From assembly GCA_015493615.1 (NCBI GenBank), contig WGCV01000043.1, positions 1 to 64,000 of the forward strand: DNA of 64,000 nucleotides, given 5' to 3'. Numbering within the stretch: the stretch's first letter is position 1; the number at the start of each line of letters is the position of its first letter. The stretch comes from Melioribacteraceae bacterium. Its GTDB lineage: Bacteria > Bacteroidota > Ignavibacteria > Ignavibacteriales > Melioribacteraceae. The translations under genes and the position numbers were made by a program. Of the stretch, positions 1 to 8,437 are shown in pieces. The notes below the pieces were generated by a model, which had not been told where the DNA came from, did not search any database, and saw nothing but the letters and a program-made list of their open reading frames with translations.

Positions 1-251
1 GCAATGCCGCTGCGGGAAAGAGAATCAGCGATTATCTTAAAAATCTTAAATCCGTAAATATTTTCGTCCCTTGTCTGACTCCCGCTTCCGGTAAGCAGAA
101 TAACACAAGGAGGATTTTGTACATTATCAGGAATTGATAGCGTTCCCGCCAATTTAATTTTTCCGTTATAAAATACGGTGTCGATATCGTTTACATTCTG
201 TGAATAAATTGCGGAAACCGAAAGCAGAATAAGTAATATAATCGTTCTCAT
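1..251 (-). CDS. Secreted alpha/beta hydrolase, N-terminal part only
   Basis: Reading the minus strand from an ATG at 251 gives 83 codons open to the window edge. The N-terminus (MRTIILLILLSVSAIYSQ) is a signal peptide. After it comes a short strand region with KLAGTLSIP, then VILLTGSGSQTRDE and a FKIIADSLSRSGI stretch. This order matches the start of serine alpha/beta hydrolases of the periplasmic esterase type, where GSG-x-Q-x-RDE lies in the oxyanion-loop region before the nucleophile elbow. The catalytic Ser, Asp and His would lie beyond the window, so activity cannot be judged. It is separated from the next minus-strand gene by about 290 bp and is probably its own transcription unit. Confidence 0.75.
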   Translation of the reverse strand, partial: MRTIILLILLSVSAIYSQNVNDIDTVFYNGKIKLAGTLSIPDNVQNPPCVILLTGSGSQTRDENIYGFKIFKIIADSLSRSGI

Positions 252-539
252 TTTCTCTCAAATATTAATTTACTAAAATTAGTGAAACTTTTGTGATTTA
301 CTGATTGAAATTTTTACGAAATCCAATATTGTTATATTTTATCCGCCAAGGCGGCAGCAACGTTAAGCATCAGGAATAACGCTAATTATTTGCGAGACTG
401 CGAGGGATATATCTCTGTTTTTGAAGAAGCTTTGCTATTGCTCGGAAAGTAATTAATATCAACCTCAGAGGTTTTGAAAACCTCTGAGGTTTGGTAATGT
501 CTATATTTCTAAAATCTTGAAGGTTTGGTAATGTTAATC
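252..539. other. Intergenic region with palindrome and 13-bp direct repeat
   Basis: No gene is visible. The stretch holds an AT-rich promoter-side part (252-340) for the hydrolase, a remnant containing the palindromic motif CCGCCAAGGCGG (342-353 area), the large palindrome at 461-491, and the 13-mer GGTTTGGTAATGT twice (488-500 and 522-534). Confidence 0.6.
461..491 (-). terminator. Perfect palindrome, possible terminator of the ABC operon
   Basis: AACCTCAGAGGTTTT is followed after one base by its exact reverse complement. Each arm is itself nearly palindromic. It lies about 50 bp past the stop of the last gene of the minus-strand ABC operon, so it could end that transcript. Runs of T and A inside the arms rather than a clean T tail make a plain intrinsic terminator uncertain; it may equally be a REP-like palindrome. 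Confidence 0.4.
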
Positions 540-1517
540 TTACTTTCTTCTTTTTCTTTTGGATTTAATTTGTTTCTTATGATGCCGAAAGGCGTTCTTT
601 GACTTGAAGATTCTTTCGCGGAGCTTGTTTTTATTGCCGTTGAAATATGCCTCACTGTTATCCGAGGATTCCAAAACCCAAAGTTTTTCGTTTCCGTAAC
701 ATTTTATCGTGTGAGTTTTACCCGATTTTTCGGTTATCGTTAAAGACATAACGGGAGTCTTTGAAAGCGAATCGGGAAATTCGTTAATAAAGTTACTGCT
801 GCTCAAGTTCTGAATAGATCTAAGGTATTTAGCGGTTTCGGTTGAATCTAATTTTACATTATTAACAAACCAATTATTGTTTTTCGCAGTAATTGTAAAT
901 GAGGAATCCGCCGGGTAGATAAATGAAAGCCTATCCCAATCTTTGTAATCCGATTTAAGGAGAGAGTTATTCCTAAAGGAGTTTGGAGTTCTGTTTAAAG
1001 CGGCTCCGAGAAAACCTTCCGTAACGTAAGTCTCGTTTTCGTCATTGTTTCGCACGTAGGTGAAAATCTGATTCCGTCCTTTAAAGTTTAATCTGCCGAC
1101 TCTGAAATCGGCGACTAAATCGGAGCCGTCAAAAACTTTCACGCGAGTTGAAGTTGAATCGACTTGAAACTTAATCCATTTATCAGGTTTCTTGGAGGCA
1201 AGTCTTACAATTTTAATATCCTCGATAGTTTTCAATAATCCGTTAATTTTATCTTTTGGAACGGAAACTTTTTTCTCTTTGCCGATATAGACAAACCATT
1301 TCCCGTTCTCTTTTTGGAGTTTGGTGTCGGTGGAATTTTGACCTCGTTGTTTAGGTGTGATAACTATTTGCGATACCGATGAAGTATCGACATCGAACAA
1401 TTTTGTTTTTAAGTTTCTGTCGGCTTTTCCGGCGCCGAATAAGATTGTCAGTATCCATATCAGGAGAAGAACTCCAAATGTAATGCCGAGATATTTTAAT
1501 AATTTATTATTCTTCAT
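540..1517 (-). CDS. DUF4340 domain membrane-anchored protein
   Basis: A 325-residue protein with one N-terminal transmembrane anchor (about residues 8-28) followed by a mostly beta, lysine-rich extracytoplasmic part. The pattern after the anchor (LKTKLFDVDTSSVSQIVI, then KENGKWFV) is typical of DUF4340 proteins. These are commonly encoded last in operons with GldG-like ABC auxiliary proteins, as here: its start overlaps the 3' end of the GldG-like gene by 11 bp. That placement implies coupled translation and a role as an accessory subunit of the same ABC complex. The C-terminus is a very basic tail (KSKRKRRK). No catalytic motif is seen and the molecular role is unknown. Confidence 0.8.
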   Translation of the reverse strand: MKNNKLLKYLGITFGVLLLIWILTILFGAGKADRNLKTKLFDVDTSSVSQIVITPKQRGQNSTDTKLQKENGKWFVYIGKEKKVSVPKDKINGLLKTIEDIKIVRLASKKPDKWIKFQVDSTSTRVKVFDGSDLVADFRVGRLNFKGRNQIFTYVRNNDENETYVTEGFLGAALNRTPNSFRNNSLLKSDYKDWDRLSFIYPADSSFTITAKNNNWFVNNVKLDSTETAKYLRSIQNLSSSNFINEFPDSLSKTPVMSLTITEKSGKTHTIKCYGNEKLWVLESSDNSEAYFNGNKNKLRERIFKSKNAFRHHKKQIKSKRKRRK

Positions 1518-3036
1518 AATCCATAGCCGCTAATTTTTTTCTTAATTTCTTTTTAGTTTCTAATCTGAAAATGCCGTAAAGTATCAGCAGAATAATAGGA
1601 AGTAAGAAGTTGACATACTTGATAATGGTTTTTGTGCTCTCCGATATGTTTTTATCGATCGGGCGGGAAGTAATAGCCTTTGTACGAAGCGCGTTCAGTC
1701 CCGTGTTGTCCGAAAGCCAGTCAATTGCGTTAACCATAAGATTGATGTTGTCGGGCTGAAGTTTCTGCATTTGTTTGCCGCTTCCGTTAACTACAAAATC
1801 TCCGTCTCCGAAAACAACAAGTTTGGCTTTGGAGTTGCCCATAATTTTGCCTGTTACGGAAATGCCCAAAGTCTGATGCGGAATTGTAAAATCGGAGCGT
1901 TTCCATTTTCGCGTAACGTTAAAATAAAGGGGCGGAGTTTCGCTTCCCGAATGTTGCGAACTGAAAAGGAGCGGAGTAACTTTAAGGGTTGTGTCTATTT
2001 TGGAATAATCGATAGAGCTGACAAACGGAAACATCACCGATTCAAGTCCCGTAGTAATCGGATTATTTTTAGCAAAGTTTGTAACTACCGGCAGATAAGG
2101 GAATTGTACCGGAGTGTTGATTCTGTACATTCCCTGCTGTTGAGTAACCATAATATTGCTGCACTGTTCGTCAATTACAAAGTTCTGTTTAACATCGATT
2201 CCCAATTTGTTAAGCCAGCCGTTAAATCCGGTGTTTACCGCAACGCCTCTTGCTTCGGTTAGAATTCCTTTTACGCGGTTTAGCCCGAAGAGAATTGTTC
2301 CTCCCCGTTTAATAAAATCATCAAGATATTTCAGATACTCAGGTTTAATGCTGTCAGCCGGAGCGATAATTGCGAGAGTCGAAATATCTTCCGGAACGCC
2401 GGAAGTATCTGTAAATGTAATTTCTTTCATATCGTGAGTAACCGAAAGGGCTTCCTTAAGCTGAAGCATTTCGTCCAAGCCCGGCTCGCCGTTCCCCTGA
2501 AGAAACGCGACGGTCGGTTTGTCGGTAGTCGCAATTTTTTTGATTGAAGATGAAAGCAGATATTCCAAAGGTGAATCGGGACGGACAAGCGGAATGACAT
2601 CGCTTTTATCTTCATATTGCAGCACAACGCCGAGATACGCTTTCTGCTGTTTCATCTGGTCTTTTTCCCGCACGTTAATCATTACGGGGCGCACTCCGGC
2701 TTGCTGCGCTTTCATCTCAATTTTCGAATCCTTATTCGGGTCAACAAAATCATAAACTACCATTCCGCCGGAATAATTGGAATATTCAATAAGCATATCT
2801 CTTAAATCTTCACGCGTTTTTTCAACGTCGGGAGGAAGATTTTCCGAAAAATATGCCGTAATTGTTACCGGAGCCGAAAGATCGTCTAAAATGTTTTTTG
2901 TAGCTTTGCTTAAGCTGTATCTGGCGTCCGCGGTAAAGTCGAGACGAGTATAAAGCTTTTCACTGAGAAAATTAAGTACGATTACAACTCCGATAAATAA
3001 AGCGATTATCGTATAAAAACTTTTTTTCGTGTACAT
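1507..3036 (-). CDS. GldG-like ABC transporter auxiliary protein
   Basis: A 509-residue protein with an N-terminal membrane segment (about 8-27), a large extracytoplasmic domain and a C-terminal membrane segment (about 478-495, FLLPIILLILYGIF) before a short basic tail. The region LSKATKNILDDLSAPVTITAYFSENLP is characteristic of the ABC-2 auxiliary family that includes gliding protein GldG. A DPN motif (VDPNKDS), FLQGNGEPG and the C-terminal VVFGDGDFVVNG with DWLSDN also fit that family. It starts one base after the permease stop, so the genes are in one operon. GldG works with GldA and GldF in gliding bacteroidetes. Whether this organism glides cannot be inferred, since non-gliding relatives also carry the cassette. 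Confidence 0.85.
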   Translation of the reverse strand: MYTKKSFYTIIALFIGVVIVLNFLSEKLYTRLDFTADARYSLSKATKNILDDLSAPVTITAYFSENLPPDVEKTREDLRDMLIEYSNYSGGMVVYDFVDPNKDSKIEMKAQQAGVRPVMINVREKDQMKQQKAYLGVVLQYEDKSDVIPLVRPDSPLEYLLSSSIKKIATTDKPTVAFLQGNGEPGLDEMLQLKEALSVTHDMKEITFTDTSGVPEDISTLAIIAPADSIKPEYLKYLDDFIKRGGTILFGLNRVKGILTEARGVAVNTGFNGWLNKLGIDVKQNFVIDEQCSNIMVTQQQGMYRINTPVQFPYLPVVTNFAKNNPITTGLESVMFPFVSSIDYSKIDTTLKVTPLLFSSQHSGSETPPLYFNVTRKWKRSDFTIPHQTLGISVTGKIMGNSKAKLVVFGDGDFVVNGSGKQMQKLQPDNINLMVNAIDWLSDNTGLNALRTKAITSRPIDKNISESTKTIIKYVNFLLPIILLILYGIFRLETKKKLRKKLAAMDYEE

Positions 3037-3037
3037 T

Positions 3038-3763
3038 TTATTCCACTATTTTTCTTTTCGATAAAACCATTGTTGCTGAAAAAACAGATAATCCCGCAAG
3101 GGACAAGAAGTAAATAATATCACGGGAATCGATAACCCCGCGCGACATTGATTCGTAGTGAGTTGAAATGCTGAGATAACTGAACAGCTGTGCAAACGCG
3201 CCGGTGGAATCTCCGGCTAGAACGTCGAAAATAATAATGAAAAACAATCCGATAAAAAGTGAAAGAAGGAATGCGACTATCTGATTGTTTGTCAAACTGC
3301 TGGAAAAAATCCCGATTCCGATTAGAGCCGCGCTCATCAATAGCATTCCCAAATATCCGCAAATTACGGCGCCGTGATCAACGGGCCCAAGAAATGAAAC
3401 GGTGATGTAGTAGGGAAGCGTAAGTAAAAGCGCGATTAATATAAGTTCGAAATCGGCGATGAATTTTCCCATTACAAGTTGGTAATCGCTTACGGGCTTA
3501 CTGAGAAGCATTTCGATTGTTCCGCTCTTTTTTTCTTCGGCGATAGAGCGCATTGTGAGCGCGGGAATAAAGAAGAAGAGGGACCAATATGCAACGGAGA
3601 AAAAGGATTGAAGGGAGGCTTGTCCGACAAAGAATATATCGGAGCCGTACAGCCAAGTGAAAAATCCGCTTAATCCCAGAAAAACAGTAATTAAAACATA
3701 TGCCGTAAGGGAATCAAAAAATGAAGCAACTTCTCTTTTTGCAATAATTAAATAAGTACTCAT
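3038..3763 (-). CDS. ABC-2 type permease (GldF-like)
   Basis: A 241-residue integral membrane protein with about six hydrophobic segments, no long soluble domain, and the motif RSIAEEKKSGTIEMLLSKPVSDYQLVMGKF. That motif marks ABC-2 permeases of the GldF/NosY type, where this loop contacts the ATPase. It begins 4 bp downstream of the ATPase stop and is followed after one base by the GldG-like gene. It is the membrane channel partner of the neighbouring ATP-binding protein. The substrate is unknown. Confidence 0.88.
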   Translation of the reverse strand: MSTYLIIAKREVASFFDSLTAYVLITVFLGLSGFFTWLYGSDIFFVGQASLQSFFSVAYWSLFFFIPALTMRSIAEEKKSGTIEMLLSKPVSDYQLVMGKFIADFELILIALLLTLPYYITVSFLGPVDHGAVICGYLGMLLMSAALIGIGIFSSSLTNNQIVAFLLSLFIGLFFIIIFDVLAGDSTGAFAQLFSYLSISTHYESMSRGVIDSRDIIYFLSLAGLSVFSATMVLSKRKIVE

Positions 3764-3767
3764 GGCT

Positions 3768-4700
3768 TTAGTTCATTGTTAGTTCACGGAAAATATCTTC
3801 TAATTTTGTCTCTATCGGGGTCATTTCCGATAAAAACCAGTTGTTGCTTACGCACATTCCGAAAATTTCGCGACGTATTTTTTCGTTCTCTTCATCGCAT
3901 AAAAGCATGAAGGTATTCGGCTCGTCGGCAATAAAATCAACTGATAAAACGCCGTCGATATTTTGCAGCCCCGGTAAAACAACGTCCGGTTCGGCGTCAA
4001 GAATCTGTAACCGGATGCTCTGATTACCGGAAGCTCTTTGCCGCAGCGTCTGGGACGTTCCGTTTGCAACGATTTTGCCGTTATTCAAAATAAGAATTCT
4101 ATCGCAAGTCTCTTCTACTTCCGGCAAAATGTGCGTGCTTAAAATGATTGTTTTTTCGCGACCGATTTCTTTAATCAAATTTCTTATTTCTACAATTTGA
4201 TTTGGATCCAGTCCCGTTGTAGGTTCGTCCAGAATTAATATTTCCGGATCGTGAATAAGCGCCTGAGCGAGTCCGACGCGCTGTTTAAAACCTTTGGAAA
4301 GTTCGCCTATTTTTTTGTGTTTCTCGGAATTTAATCCGGTCAGATGAACCATTTCTGCAATTCTGCCGTTAACTTTTTCTTTGGGAACCTGCTGAATTAG
4401 CGCAGCAAACTCCAGATATTCAAGCACGGGCATATCCTGATAAAGGGGATTACTTTCGGGCAGATAGCCTATTTTTTTCTTAATCGTTTCCTGATCGTCG
4501 AAAATCGAAATTCCGCTTACTTTTACGTCTCCCGCGCTCGGAGCCATAAATGTGGTGATTATTTTCATTGTGGTTGTTTTTCCGGCTCCGTTAGGTCCGA
4601 GAAATCCGAGAATTTCGCCGGTTTCGACTTGGAAAGAGATGTTATCGACAGCTTTTTGCGTTCCGTAGGTTTTTGTCAGGTTTTCAACTACAATACCCAT
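3768..4700 (-). CDS. ABC transporter ATP-binding protein (GldA-like)
   Basis: The start is placed at the ATG at 4700 (MGIVVENLTKTYG) because GGAG sits 7 bases upstream on the minus strand; an ATG at 4751 would add 17 residues without such a site. The protein has about 310 residues. It shows Walker A (GPNGAGKTT), the LSKGFKQRVGLAQAL signature variant usual in GldA-type ATPases, Walker B with ILILDEPTTGLDP, and the switch His in LSTHILPEVE. A C-terminal extension of about 90 residues after the ATPase core is typical of the family. It is the first gene of the four-gene operon and powers the permease encoded next. Confidence 0.9.
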   Translation of the reverse strand: MGIVVENLTKTYGTQKAVDNISFQVETGEILGFLGPNGAGKTTTMKIITTFMAPSAGDVKVSGISIFDDQETIKKKIGYLPESNPLYQDMPVLEYLEFAALIQQVPKEKVNGRIAEMVHLTGLNSEKHKKIGELSKGFKQRVGLAQALIHDPEILILDEPTTGLDPNQIVEIRNLIKEIGREKTIILSTHILPEVEETCDRILILNNGKIVANGTSQTLRQRASGNQSIRLQILDAEPDVVLPGLQNIDGVLSVDFIADEPNTFMLLCDEENEKIRREIFGMCVSNNWFLSEMTPIETKLEDIFRELTMN

Positions 4701-4858
4701 TAAATACTCCGATTCATTTAGTTTAACGCAAACATCTAAATTCAAAATCATTTAAAAATAGCTTTCGGAAAAAGGTTCCGGATTTTTTAGAAAAATTTTA
4801 AACTTTTATATTTTACTTACGATTATAGATTGTAAAAAGAAATTCAAAGGGATTGAAA

Positions 4859-5245
4859 ATGAAAAAGATATTGATTGTTGCTTTTCTTTTTGTTGCGTTC
4901 AACGGACTGAATGCTGCGAATGTTAGTTTTTCCAATGATGGAGGGCAGTATCACGCAACTGCCGAAAAAATGCCTGCTCCTATCGGAGGTTTGGCGGCGC
5001 TATACAAGAAAGTCCATTACCCTGATATTGCCATAAAATCCAGAGTTGAGGGTAAAGTTTATGTAATGGCGCTGGTAAACGAGAACGGCGGAGTTGACGA
5101 CGTTAAAGTATTAAAAGGAATTGGGGCGGGCTGCGACGAGGCTGCAGTTGCGGCGGTTAAATCAACTAAATTTACGCCGGGACAAATAAAAGGTAAAAAC
5201 GTTAAAGTTAAAGTCGCTTTGCCTATTATATTTAGATTGAAATAA
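4859..5245 (+). CDS. Secreted protein with a TonB C-terminal domain
   Basis: The start is the ATG at 4859 behind AAAGGG; an in-frame TTG two codons earlier is less likely. The 128-residue product has a signal peptide (MKKILIVAFLFVAFNGLNA) and then a single TonB C-terminal domain. Family hallmarks are YPDIAIKSRVEGKVYVMALVNENGGVDDVKVLKGIGAGCDEAAVAAVKSTKFTPG (shown here only as the region at residues 55-108) and a final strand VALPIIFRLK. Classic TonB has a membrane anchor and Pro-rich linker; both are missing, so this is a free periplasmic TonB-like domain. The next gene, a chemoreceptor, starts 36 bp downstream and may share the transcript. Confidence 0.85.
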   Translation: MKKILIVAFLFVAFNGLNAANVSFSNDGGQYHATAEKMPAPIGGLAALYKKVHYPDIAIKSRVEGKVYVMALVNENGGVDDVKVLKGIGAGCDEAAVAAVKSTKFTPGQIKGKNVKVKVALPIIFRLK

Positions 5246-5281
5246 ACGAATGTCCTTGTTCTTACTTACGGAGAAAGTTCT

Positions 5282-7345
5282 ATGAAAAAACTATTGCAGT
5301 TCTACAGAGACCTTAAGATAATTAGAAAGATACAATTCGGCTTTTTAATTATCGCAATAATATCTACGCTTATGGCTGTGAATGATTTAAGCCAGTTTCA
5401 TCTTCTGAAAAAAGTTAACCAAGATATATTTACCAATTTTGTTAAGCCGAGTCAGGAAATCGCTTCAGTTACTCAAAAACTCGATGAAATTCAAATGTGG
5501 ATGCTTAAACTTTCCAATCCAAAATTTTCATCCGTTTTCGATGAAGGAATTAAGAGGGTAGGCATTTTAAAAAAGGAACTTGACGAGAACTTAGGTTCCT
5601 TGCAAAAGCAATATGAAGGGACTGAATTTTCCGATTACATAAAAAGAATAAAAAGCGTATGGGATAATTATAACGCAAATGTAACCGACGGAATAATTAG
5701 CGCCGCTTCAATGCAGTTGTTCGATATGGCTGCAGATATTGCCACATCGGAAGGAGCAAAAGACGCCACGGCGCTTCAAAACAATCTTAAATCTTTTCAA
5801 GATAAATTAAGAGAAAATGCCATAACCCTGAAAAGCAATTCAAACGATGCTATTTCCAATGCGAGTTTACTTTTAATAATCGGAATGGTATTAGGAACTT
5901 TGGTCTTCTTATTCGCAGTGTTCGTTTTAGGACCTTCGATCACCAAGCCGATAATAAGACTTAAGAAGATTATTGAGGAGTACTCGTTAGGGAAATATGA
6001 TTCTCACCTTCAAATAAATCAGAAAGATGAAATCGGGCAATTAGCCGATATGATGCGTAAGTTAAGAGATTCCCAGACTGATAAAATTAACGCGGCGGTG
6101 AAAATCGCAAGCGGCAAATTTGTTGATGTTACCCCGGTTTCGGAATATGACGAATTTGCTCACGCTTTTAATAAGCAAGTTGCGATAATAAGGGAATTGA
6201 AAGAGTATGTTGACGAGCTTGCCGCTAAAAATGAGGAAGAAGGAGATTTATCATTCCGAATAGATGAAAGTAATTTTAACGGAGATTGGAAAAATATTCC
6301 GCATGCAATCAATACTTTACTTGATAAAATTTCCGAACCGATTAACGAAGCCGGTGAAACGCTGAATAAAATGGCGCAGGGAGATTTTACGGTTCGGATG
6401 AAAGGAGAATATAAAGGAGATTACGGAAGGATAAAGAGCGATGTAAACCTTTTGGCAAAGTCGATGGAAAAAGCGCTCGGACAAGTGAAGTTGAGCATAA
6501 AAGAGCTGATAGGCGCTGCGGAAGAAATTTCAACCGCCACCGAAAAATTAGCTGTAGGCGCTAACGATCAGAACATCCAATCATCTGAAGTTGCAAGCGC
6601 GGTAGAAGAGATGACAAGAACGATTATTGAAAACTCGAATAATGTTGTAAAAATAGGCGAGCGTTCCCGAGACGCCGGCGTTATTGCCGAACAAGGGGGA
6701 GAGACGGTTCTGAAAACGGTGGAAGGAATAAATGAAGTTGCGGATATTGTTGTTGACACTTCCAACACGATGCAGGAATTGGGACAAAGCAGCGAACATA
6801 TCGGCGAAGTGATAAAAGTGATTAACGACATTGCGGACCAAACAAATCTGCTGGCGCTTAACGCTGCAATAGAAGCTGCGCGCGCGGGAGAACAGGGACG
6901 CGGTTTTGCGGTTGTTGCCGATGAAGTAAGAAAACTGGCGGAAAGGACTCAGAACGCTACAAAAGAAATTGAGACGATGATCAGTGAAATCCAAGTAAGA
7001 ACGGAAGATGCAATAAAAGCAATTAACCAGAGCACGGAAGTAGTAGAAAAAGATAAAGAGATGGCTCAGGAAGCGGGCGAGATGCTGAAACAAATAATTG
7101 GAAACAGCAATGAAATAACCGCTTTGATAGAGCAATTTGCAGCCGCGCTTGAACAGGAATCGAAAACAAGCGAGGAAATAAGCAGAAACATTGAAGCAAT
7201 AAGCGCGGTTGCCGAAGAAAACGCGGAAGGCACGTCTATGATTAATCGTAATGCTGAACTGCTTTATTCTTCAACAGATTCTCTTAATAGTTTAATGGAG
7301 CGTTTTAAAATAAATATTAGTGAAATTAAAATGATAGAAAATTAA
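5282..7345 (+). CDS. Methyl-accepting chemotaxis protein
   Basis: A 687-residue receptor with a GGAG ribosome site 7-10 bases before the ATG. TM1 is at about residues 18-37 and TM2 at about 193-218. A helical periplasmic sensor of about 155 residues lies between them, resembling four-helix-bundle sensors. After TM2 come a HAMP domain ([15 protein letters not shown]) and a second HAMP-like unit (about 350-400, ending [13 protein letters not shown]). The cytoplasmic signalling coiled coil follows, with the invariant hairpin tip [20 protein letters not shown] and [16 protein letters not shown]. Methylatable Gln/Glu pairs are plausible in the flanking helices. No C-terminal NWETF-like pentapeptide is present. 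No cheA, cheW or cheR is in the window, so the ligand and circuit are unknown. Confidence 0.95.
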   Translation: MKKLLQFYRDLKIIRKIQFGFLIIAIISTLMAVNDLSQFHLLKKVNQDIFTNFVKPSQEIASVTQKLDEIQMWMLKLSNPKFSSVFDEGIKRVGILKKELDENLGSLQKQYEGTEFSDYIKRIKSVWDNYNANVTDGIISAASMQLFDMAADIATSEGAKDATALQNNLKSFQDKLRENAITLKSNSNDAISNASLLLIIGMVLGTLVFLFAVFVLGPSITKPIIRLKKIIEEYSLGKYDSHLQINQKDEIGQLADMMRKLRDSQTDKINAAVKIASGKFVDVTPVSEYDEFAHAFNKQVAIIRELKEYVDELAAKNEEEGDLSFRIDESNFNGDWKNIPHAINTLLDKISEPINEAGETLNKMAQGDFTVRMKGEYKGDYGRIKSDVNLLAKSMEKALGQVKLSIKELIGAAEEISTATEKLAVGANDQNIQSSEVASAVEEMTRTIIENSNNVVKIGERSRDAGVIAEQGGETVLKTVEGINEVADIVVDTSNTMQELGQSSEHIGEVIKVINDIADQTNLLALNAAIEAARAGEQGRGFAVVADEVRKLAERTQNATKEIETMISEIQVRTEDAIKAINQSTEVVEKDKEMAQEAGEMLKQIIGNSNEITALIEQFAAALEQESKTSEEISRNIEAISAVAEENAEGTSMINRNAELLYSSTDSLNSLMERFKINISEIKMIEN

Positions 7346-7383
7346 GGATGTAAGGTTGGTCGAAGAATCTACTCCTTCAAATT

Positions 7384-7412
7384 AAAGCTGCACCGAATGT
7401 GCGGCTTTTTTT
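7384..7412 (+). terminator. Intrinsic terminator after the chemoreceptor gene
   Basis: A 10-bp stem (AAAGCTGCAC with GTGCGGCTTT, one G-U pair) and a 5-base loop are followed by T residues. It lies 39 bp after the chemoreceptor stop on the same strand. Confidence 0.8.
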
Positions 7413-7515
7413 ATGCCCTATTACCGGTTTTTGTTTTTTTGATTATTTTGCGAGTCAAATAACAAATTTGTTTTGAAAAGTTTTATTTAACCGAAAATCA
7501 GAAACGGAGTTTGAG

Positions 7516-8289
7516 ATGAAAACAGAATTAAAAGGAAAAACAGTTTTTATTACGGGAGCTTCGTCCGGTATTGGCAAATCAACAGCGTATGCCTTTGCCG
7601 CCGAAGGAGCAAATCTAATTATTTCAGCAAGAAGAATTGAAAGACTTGAGGCAATCAGCAAGAATATTACCGAAAAATTCGGAGTGAAAGTTCACTCGGT
7701 ACAACTGGATGTTACTAAGAGAGAGGAAGTTAAGAAAACAGTTGAAAACTTGCCCGGGGAATTCTCGATAATTGATATTCTTGTAAACAATGCGGGATTG
7801 GGAAGAGGATTAAATAAAATTTACGAAGACGACCCCGAGGGTTGGGATGAAATGATAGATACTAATATCAAAGGTTTGCTAAATGTTACGAGATTTGCGG
7901 TACCTAAAATGGTTGCAAGAGGCAGCGGACATGTAATTAACATCGGCTCGATTGCCGGCCACGAAGCTTATGGCGGCGGGGCAGTTTACTGCGCCACAAA
8001 GCATTCGGTAAAAGCAATTACGGAATCAATGAGAATTGACTTAATAGACAAGGGAGTGCGGGTGTCCACGGTTGACCCGGGAATGGTTGAAACGGAATTC
8101 AGCATTGTTCGTTTTTACGGAGATGAAGAGAAAGCGAAAAGTGTTTACAACGGATTGGAGCCGTTAACAGGCGAGGATATTGCCGATGCAGTTATCTTTT
8201 GCGCTACGCGTCCCGCGCATGCAAATATTAATGAAATGATTATTATGCCTTCGGTTCAGGCAAACGCATTTGTAACATACAGAAAGTAA
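7516..8289 (+). CDS. Short-chain dehydrogenase/reductase (SDR)
   Basis: A 257-residue classical SDR. The dinucleotide-binding motif TGASSGIG is at 13-20, the NNAG motif at 91-94, catalytic Ser at 145 (INIGSIAG), and YxxxK at Tyr158-Lys162 (YCATK). The sequence SARRIERLEAI after strand beta-2 carries two Arg, which favours NADP(H). PGMVETEFSIVRFYGDEEKA after the active site resembles the YdfG/serine-3-dehydrogenase group (L-allo-threonine or 3-hydroxy acid oxidation), but the substrate cannot be assigned from sequence alone. GGAG lies 8 bases before the ATG. The gene stands alone between a terminator and a hairpin. Confidence 0.9.
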   Translation: MKTELKGKTVFITGASSGIGKSTAYAFAAEGANLIISARRIERLEAISKNITEKFGVKVHSVQLDVTKREEVKKTVENLPGEFSIIDILVNNAGLGRGLNKIYEDDPEGWDEMIDTNIKGLLNVTRFAVPKMVARGSGHVINIGSIAGHEAYGGGAVYCATKHSVKAITESMRIDLIDKGVRVSTVDPGMVETEFSIVRFYGDEEKAKSVYNGLEPLTGEDIADAVIFCATRPAHANINEMIIMPSVQANAFVTYRK

Positions 8290-8306
8290 TTGATAAATTT
8301 TACAAA

Positions 8307-8338
8307 CTGCCTTGAGGGTGTGTTCTCCTTCAAGGCAG
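8307..8338 (+). terminator. Hairpin after the SDR gene
   Basis: CTGCCTTGA pairs with TCAAGGCAG across a 14-base loop, 18 bp after the SDR stop. There is no T tract, so it may slow or protect transcripts rather than terminate by itself. Confidence 0.45.
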
Positions 8339-8390
8339 AGTCAAATTAGTCAGATGTAAATAAGGGAAAGAAACGAGGAATCTCATCACG

Positions 8391-8431
8391 CATAACTCAT
8401 TACTCATAACTCATAACTCATAACTCATTAC
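8391..8431. repeat. Short tandem repeat of ATAACTCAT units
   Basis: Four to five imperfect copies of a 9-10 base unit (ATAACTCAT, some as ATTACTCAT) lie between the convergent SDR and MFS genes. The repeat ends 7 bp before the MFS stop codon. Confidence 0.8.
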
Positions 8432-8437
8432 TGCCCT

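Noticed and set aside
1771-2262. 163-codon plus-strand frame opposite the GldG-like gene
   Set aside because: It is a shadow of a well-supported operon gene and has no start signal or recognisable domain.
6581-7135. 184-codon minus-strand frame inside the chemoreceptor gene
   Set aside because: It is antisense to the highly conserved signalling domain, whose motifs prove the plus-strand reading.
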